Source: Elmis aenea (Eukaryota; Arthropoda; Insecta; Coleoptera; Elmidae). Taken from it: a stretch of DNA of 64,000 nucleotides. Shown here one piece after another: positions 59,073-64,000 of the stretch (position 1 is the stretch's first letter; each line of letters opens with the position of its first letter). The notes beneath the pieces were generated by a model that did no database searches, was not told where the DNA came from, and saw only the letters and a list, made by a program, of their open reading frames with translations. Where the stretch lies: positions 2,480,001 to 2,544,000 of the forward strand of contig OX393578.1 in NCBI GenBank assembly GCA_947652605.1, given 5' to 3'. A program made the position numbers and the translations under genes.

Positions 59073-61158
59073 TTATTGTGTCTTAGTTCTCTGACCCCAA
59101 GTTAAGTTACAGGCAGCACTGTACAGTCCTGGGAATTTTTGTATCATGAAATACACGACCACTAAGTACGTAATTATGGCCAGTGTTAAAACGAGGTCGA
59201 ATATTGCTGGTTTCACACTAAAATCAACCAAAAATCATTATTACTGCTTAACTTTTAAACATAACTGCTTACCTATATACGTTAACGGTTCCTTTCGTGA
59301 CGTCATAGAACATGAAGTCAGGGTCTCGCTTATCGGGAGTTGCGTGCGTTATTCTGACGTCCCTTAGATATCTGTTAAAGGCATCTTTGAAAGAGACTAT
59401 TAGGGCGTTATCTTTGGTAGCCAGTAACTGCGCCGAACGGGGCTGGGAACTTATGAAATCTATCCACGCTTCTAAATACGAACGATCCACATTCTACAAC
59501 ACCAATTTTATATATTATTAAAATATCGCGAGATTCACTTCTGTACCACTTACCAAAGAATTTCCAAACAATTCGCCCAGGGAAATATTATAAATATGAC
59601 TAGCTAAGGCCTCCGCAATCAACTGCGTATGCTGAACCAATCTATCGACGTCCAGATTTCCGTTAGTATCGAGTATGGTTCCCCTGAACGAATCTCTATG
59701 ACTTTTTAGAGACGATAACGTGAAGGCCGGTAATCTTCTAATGCTGAATCGCTCGTGTTCCCACGCTAACAGATCTTCAGCCAAGTTAATTTTTTTATGA
59801 ACTCCGTCGACCGTTATGAATGGGTAACGATTTGCGGCCATTTTCAACTCCCTGAAGAATATCGATGCGGGAGAATTATCTTTCGGTGGTTTTGATACAT
59901 GCATGTACAGGGAATCACCTGCCGTGAGGGTGTCCAGACACATAACATACGAAGCATCCTGCGGAGAAAATTATATTTTAAACGGAAACGTGTTAATCTA
60001 TGGAGTTTTACCTGTATAATTGAGCCATCTAGTGAATCCAGTTGGTCTTCTAACCATTTTTTGCTCCCTTGATAGTTCATTTTACCACCTCCAGTCAATA
60101 AATATATGATGTTATATTTTCCGTGTGTTTTTGGATCCGAATATAGAGTTGAAAACAGTCTGACCAATTCTAGTAATATTGCTACGCCTGATCCGTTTGA
60201 ATCAGCGCCAAATGATAGTTCCTACAAAAAATTAACATTACAATTTTTATATTCAACTTTAATTCGAGCCACTGTGGGGGTCTCGTTTAAAAGACTCACC
60301 GGTGCTACGCCGAAGCTATCATAATGTGCAACAATCGCTATGGTAGGAGTCTTTCCATCGTGGGTGTGACCAGCCAAGTTGCCTTGTAACGTTGCTACTT
60401 TAATGTCTTGTTTGGCATTCGTGTTACCCGGGCTTATCACAATCTGATAACCATTTGCCGCGACCGAACTGATCAACGCTTCGGCTGCCGATTTAGCTTT
60501 ATCGTCGGTTATAAAACTATGAGAGATTTCTTCAACAATTTTTTCGAGCTGTACAGTTGACTGTATGAAATAGACGGGGATCGATATTTCCTGAGCTAAC
60601 ATCGCGTCTTCTATGATCATTAAATGCTAAAAGTATTGTGGTGCGTGTTATTTGTTTGCACATAATCTTTGTGATCGTACATTACCTCTCGTTCCTCAGC
60701 TGATAGCGCGGCTAGTTCCTTCGGAACGACGACTATAAGGGCACCAGCCTTTGATCTTATGTTTCTAAACTGATCGACTGTGAGATCCTGTAAACGAGTC
60801 ACGACGCAGTGCCTCGACGTGCTCCACCCCGAAAACGATCTAGCTTCTAGGTTTACAGACGCGCTTCTACATCCTAAGATTATATATTATATAACAAACT
60901 TTGTATGAAACATACACAAATTAACCTAATACTTTCGATGACACTTAAGCATAAATTATATACTTGTGATATTTACAATAAAAATCATTTACCATGAGCA
61001 ACTCCATGCAGATCGAAATGCTGCATTCGATATACTGGAAATTCATAAGATGCTGCAACTGGATTTGCCGGCGATATAATAATAAAAATCGGTAATACTA
61101 TTAATAAATAATAAGGCAAATAGCCCTTGAACAATTCCTCAGCCTCTTCTATCCACAT
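59073..61158 (-). CDS. NCLN: Nicalin, ER membrane protein of the BOS complex
   Basis: Nicalin forms the back-of-Sec61 (BOS) complex with TMEM147 and NOMO at the ER translocon for multipass membrane protein insertion. Seven exons, all in phase: 61,158-60,993; 60,873-60,686; 60,626-60,300; 60,221-60,012; 59,958-59,554; 59,493-59,273; 59,217-59,073. Total 553 aa (human about 563). An N-terminal hydrophobic segment (about 14-30) is followed by MQHFDLHGVAHG, then AHYDSFGVAP and ELSFGADSNGSGVAILLELV, the M28-peptidase-like core, and YNIIYLLTGGGKMNYQGSKK. Near the C-terminus is a second membrane segment (about 515-535, LVLTLAIMTTYLVVYFMIQK). The family is nicastrin- and aminopeptidase-related but not proteolytic, and the fold here keeps HYDSFG without the full metal site. 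It diverges from the zinc-finger gene. Confidence 0.95.
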
Positions 61159-61620
61159 TTTAGGTGTTTTTTGGGTCTCACTTTAGTTTAATACAGTGAA
61201 TTCTTAATAGTAGTGGTTCACAACGTGACTACGCCATTAGACTGTCATAAACCCCTACTAAATAGGCAACCAAGTGTGTGAATCCTTATTTGGGTCAACG
61301 ATCTCTAATTTGATTATTTAATTAGCGTATTATCAGCACTTACATATATGAAAATTGATTTACAATGCAGTAATCCATTTAGTTTATTTATTATTTTAAA
61401 AAAAACATTGTTTAAAAACTACGTGTATATGTAATTAAACGTTTTGCTTTTAATCTGCAGAGATAATTATGAAATGGGGATTATTATTTCAATAAGTAAT
61501 TAATTAAATTATTAAGTAATAACAGAATGTTAAATTATATACAATTGCAATTGTGTGTACTGCGAAAAATGTTTGTTGATAACAGTTTGACAGCTATGTG
61601 CTACTGTCATAACAATCAAA
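61159..61620. promoter_or_regulatory. Divergent promoter, nicalin / zinc-finger gene
   Basis: 462 bp separate the two start codons, which point away from each other. No CpG cluster or X-box. A shared promoter is inferred from layout only. Confidence 0.5.
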
Positions 61621-62898
61621 ATGGAATTTGATAGCGCTGTTTTACTGGGCGACGAAAATAAACCAATACATCAAGAATTGGTCAACTATTATTGTGATAT
61701 TAATTTAGATACGGTGTGCAGAGTGTGCCTAGAGAAATCTCAACCAAATAAAAAAATGTGCAATATATTTGAAGCAATAAAACCAGGTCATATTTACACT
61801 ATGATTATGGCATGTGCTTCTGTACAGGTAAACATCTTAGTACAAACATAAGATATATACATAAATATCGTATATTTTCAAGATTATGGAAGGTGATGGC
61901 CTACCTAACTCGATATGTCACAAATGTATGGCCAAGTTAAACATTGCCTGGCAATTCAAAATACAATGTGAAAGCTCGGATGCGAAATTGCGGCACTTCT
62001 ATACGAATTCGCAGCATTTACAAATAACGCCGGACCTCGATGGTTACAATCTCAGTATTAAACATGAGCAAAATATGTTTATGATGAAACCGGACAGTGC
62101 CCCTTCGTTTATAATTAGCAATATTTCTGCGGCGGACATAACAAAATTAAATAACGTAAGTTTACACTCGAACATCTTTAAATATTATGAGCACTTAGGG
62201 TTTATTTTTTATGTATAATAAAGGACATTATACAAGAAACTAAGGTTGACGAGAAAGAAGATAAGCAGATGAAAGTCTCGAAACGTTCTGGTCGACAACG
62301 AACTGATAGAAAAGAGCAAAAAGTACATCAATGTGATACGTGTGGCAAGACGTTTAATAGAAGAGAATATTTAACCCAACACATACGAATACACACAGGC
62401 AAGTAATAAAGAAATCAGTTACGAGCCAAACGGGTAAATTGTTTTTAATTGATACTAATTTGGGTGACTTTTTTAGGGGAAAAACCATATCGTTGTCATT
62501 TATGCGAGAAACGATTCGTTAATTCCGGTCATCTCACAACACACATGCGCACACACACGGGGGAACGTCCCCACACTTGCAACCTATGCCCCAAGGCGTT
62601 TTCCACGAGGCAAGAGTTGCAGAAACACACAATGGTTCATAACGGCGAACGGCCATTCGTTTGCAAAATGTGCGGCAAGAGATTCGGCAGTTCGAGTAAT
62701 TTATATTCGCATTTGAAACACCACACGGGCGAAAAAAATTTCACCTGCGAACACTGCGGTAAAGCGTTTTATACGAAACAGGAATTGAAACAGCACCTTG
62801 TTGTACATACGGGGGAAAAGGCGTTCCTTTGTGAGTATTGTAATAAGAGGTTTTCGCAAATCGCGCATTTAAGGAGACATTCCAAGCTGCACAAATGA
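61621..62898 (+). CDS. ZAD-domain C2H2 zinc-finger protein (six fingers)
   Basis: Likely nuclear DNA-binding regulator of the arthropod ZAD family. Four exons: 61,621-61,827; 61,883-62,155; 62,224-62,398; 62,477-62,898; total 358 aa. The N-terminal ZAD has its four zinc ligands as CRVC (33, 36) and CHKC (81, 84), split between exons 1 and 2. A linker with a basic patch (SKRSGRQRTDRKEQK, about 179-193) leads to six C2H2 fingers at about 195-355, each C-X2-C...H-X3-H, joined by TGEKP-like linkers: QCDTC..., YRCHLC..., HTCNLC..., FVCKMC..., FTCEHC..., FLCEYC.... Intron 3 (62,399-62,476) needs a GC donor (CAG|GCAAGT), because using the nearby GT would break the frame of finger 1 to finger 2. The ZAD mediates dimerisation in known members. 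The target is not predictable here. Confidence 0.93.
62399..62476 (+). other. GC-AG intron in the zinc-finger gene
   Basis: Donor ACACAG|GCAAGT and acceptor TTTTTTAG|GGG. Joining there restores HTGEKPYRC across fingers 1 and 2. The rest of the donor (AG|GCAAGT) is the strong consensus typical of genuine GC donors. Confidence 0.85.
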
Positions 62899-64000
62899 GA
62901 ATGGTTTGGCGATAGTTACAATAGCAGCAGCAGTACATCACAATATATCATATCTTAGTATTAAACATTTTTACCGTATTATTTACTTAAATTTTTCCTT
63001 TATTCGATCTCTCAATCTTTTAAAAATATCTACCAATTTGACAAAAACAATAAATTTCGTTGTTTACATAACCCATCCCTGATCATTCATGTACCACAAA
63101 TATGACAGTGCTTTGATTTAAAGAAGAAATTAAATTTCAAAATAATTCCAGATCAGGTACATCGACATTTAAATTAGTCAGGTAAAAATTTTAAATCATC
63201 TCTTCTCTTATCCTCCGAACTTTACATTGTACATATTTTAAATAATTGAATTGTTTTAGATTTTAGTGGCTTCTTAGCCTTTGCCAGTATTTCTTAGTAG
63301 GTTAAGTTATTAATTTAATAGTTTTTATACACATTTGTACTTAAATGTTTCTGAATTGTATGTTATTTATTTAATTTGTGATACCCAAACAATTCGGTTT
63401 TAAAAATTGTTACTGGAAACCACATCAAGTAATGCCTGCTCAAAAACAAATCATTTAAAAGTAGTATTTAGTAGTCGAGACGTGCCAAAGTAAAAGATTA
63501 AAAGTAGATTTAATTGTATCGCGCTGAGATCTTGAAATAAAAAATAAACTTAGTAGCATTCTTTGCACATTTTTTTAAAGTAGTTTACATATATTTAATA
63601 GTAATGAACCGTGTTCGCAAGTATGTTTAAAATATTTTAAATTTAGTTGCCAGTTCCTTTATTAAAATATTATTTCAAACGAATTTCTTTACGTAATAAT
63701 TTTTGTTACAGACTTTTTTTTTAGTAGTTTAATAAAAATTAACTGATTATGTACTGTTTTGATTGATGTGGTGCTCTGGTGATAATTCGTGTATGTGCGG
63801 TACTTCTTTGTACATATTATTGATATAAATATATTTATATTTGAATTTTACTTTTATTGATAAATGTGTACCACCTCTGAAACGATTAAAATATTGTTAT
63901 ATTTTAATGTTGACAAATATTGGCTGACACCTCACGAAATGTGTTTTAAATCTTCGTTCTGTAATTCGTTGATGTAAATGTTGGTACGTTAATAATTAAA
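62899..64000 (+). other. 3' region of the zinc-finger gene, AT-rich
   Basis: A plus-strand AATAAA at 63,049-63,054, about 150 bp past the stop, is a likely poly(A) signal; others follow near 63,536. No further gene recognised up to the end of the window. Confidence 0.5.

Noticed and set aside
1..64000. CRISPR arrays, operons, ribosome-binding sites
   Set aside because: The DNA is eukaryotic with spliced genes. The 40-bp repeats at 49,941 have no unique spacers between them and are a minisatellite.

Overview
This window is AT-rich nuclear DNA of an animal, almost certainly an insect; a beetle is my best guess but is inference. Reasons: introns with GT-AG signals, a ZAD-type C2H2 zinc-finger gene (a family expanded in insects), and many decayed non-LTR retrotransposons and TA-flanked palindromic MITEs. 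There is no bacterial-style organisation.

Positions 1-42,400 are gene-poor. I found no conserved host gene there. The stretch is a graveyard of mobile DNA: a hAT-like MITE built from GAGTCG repeats (1179-1513), a Tc1/mariner-like element with a transposase remnant (2882-3609), several non-LTR fragments (6.6, 11.2-12.4, 13.9-14.6, 16.2, 19.7-20.8, 27.1-28.5 kb), a 1.55-kb foldback element (25,565-27,114), tandem and direct repeats (29.3, 36-41 kb), a perfect 114-bp palindrome (36,563-36,676) and two GC-rich islands (10.1 and 34.6 kb).

Positions 42,600-62,900 form a compact gene cluster. In order: an unrecognised 165-aa protein ending in a CaaX prenylation box (minus, 42,620-44,421); the axonemal outer-arm dynein intermediate chain DNAI1 (plus, 45,016-51,754, 11 exons); a candidate small multi-exon gene (plus, about 52,794-55,340); the peroxisomal carrier PMP34/SLC25A17 (minus, 57,114-58,444, 5 exons); nicalin (minus, 59,073-61,158, 7 exons); and a ZAD zinc-finger protein (plus, 61,621-62,898, 4 exons, one with a GC donor). 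All exon chains were built by hand and their phases agree.

Two head-to-head promoters stand out. The 594-bp gap between the CaaX gene and DNAI1 holds a consensus RFX X-box (44,881-44,894), the switch for ciliary genes, 122 bp before the DNAI1 ATG. This makes the CaaX protein a candidate ciliary or sperm-tail membrane protein. Nicalin and the zinc-finger gene share a 462-bp divergent promoter. Introns of the CaaX gene and DNAI1 carry palindromic MITEs, including one MITE inserted into the middle of another.
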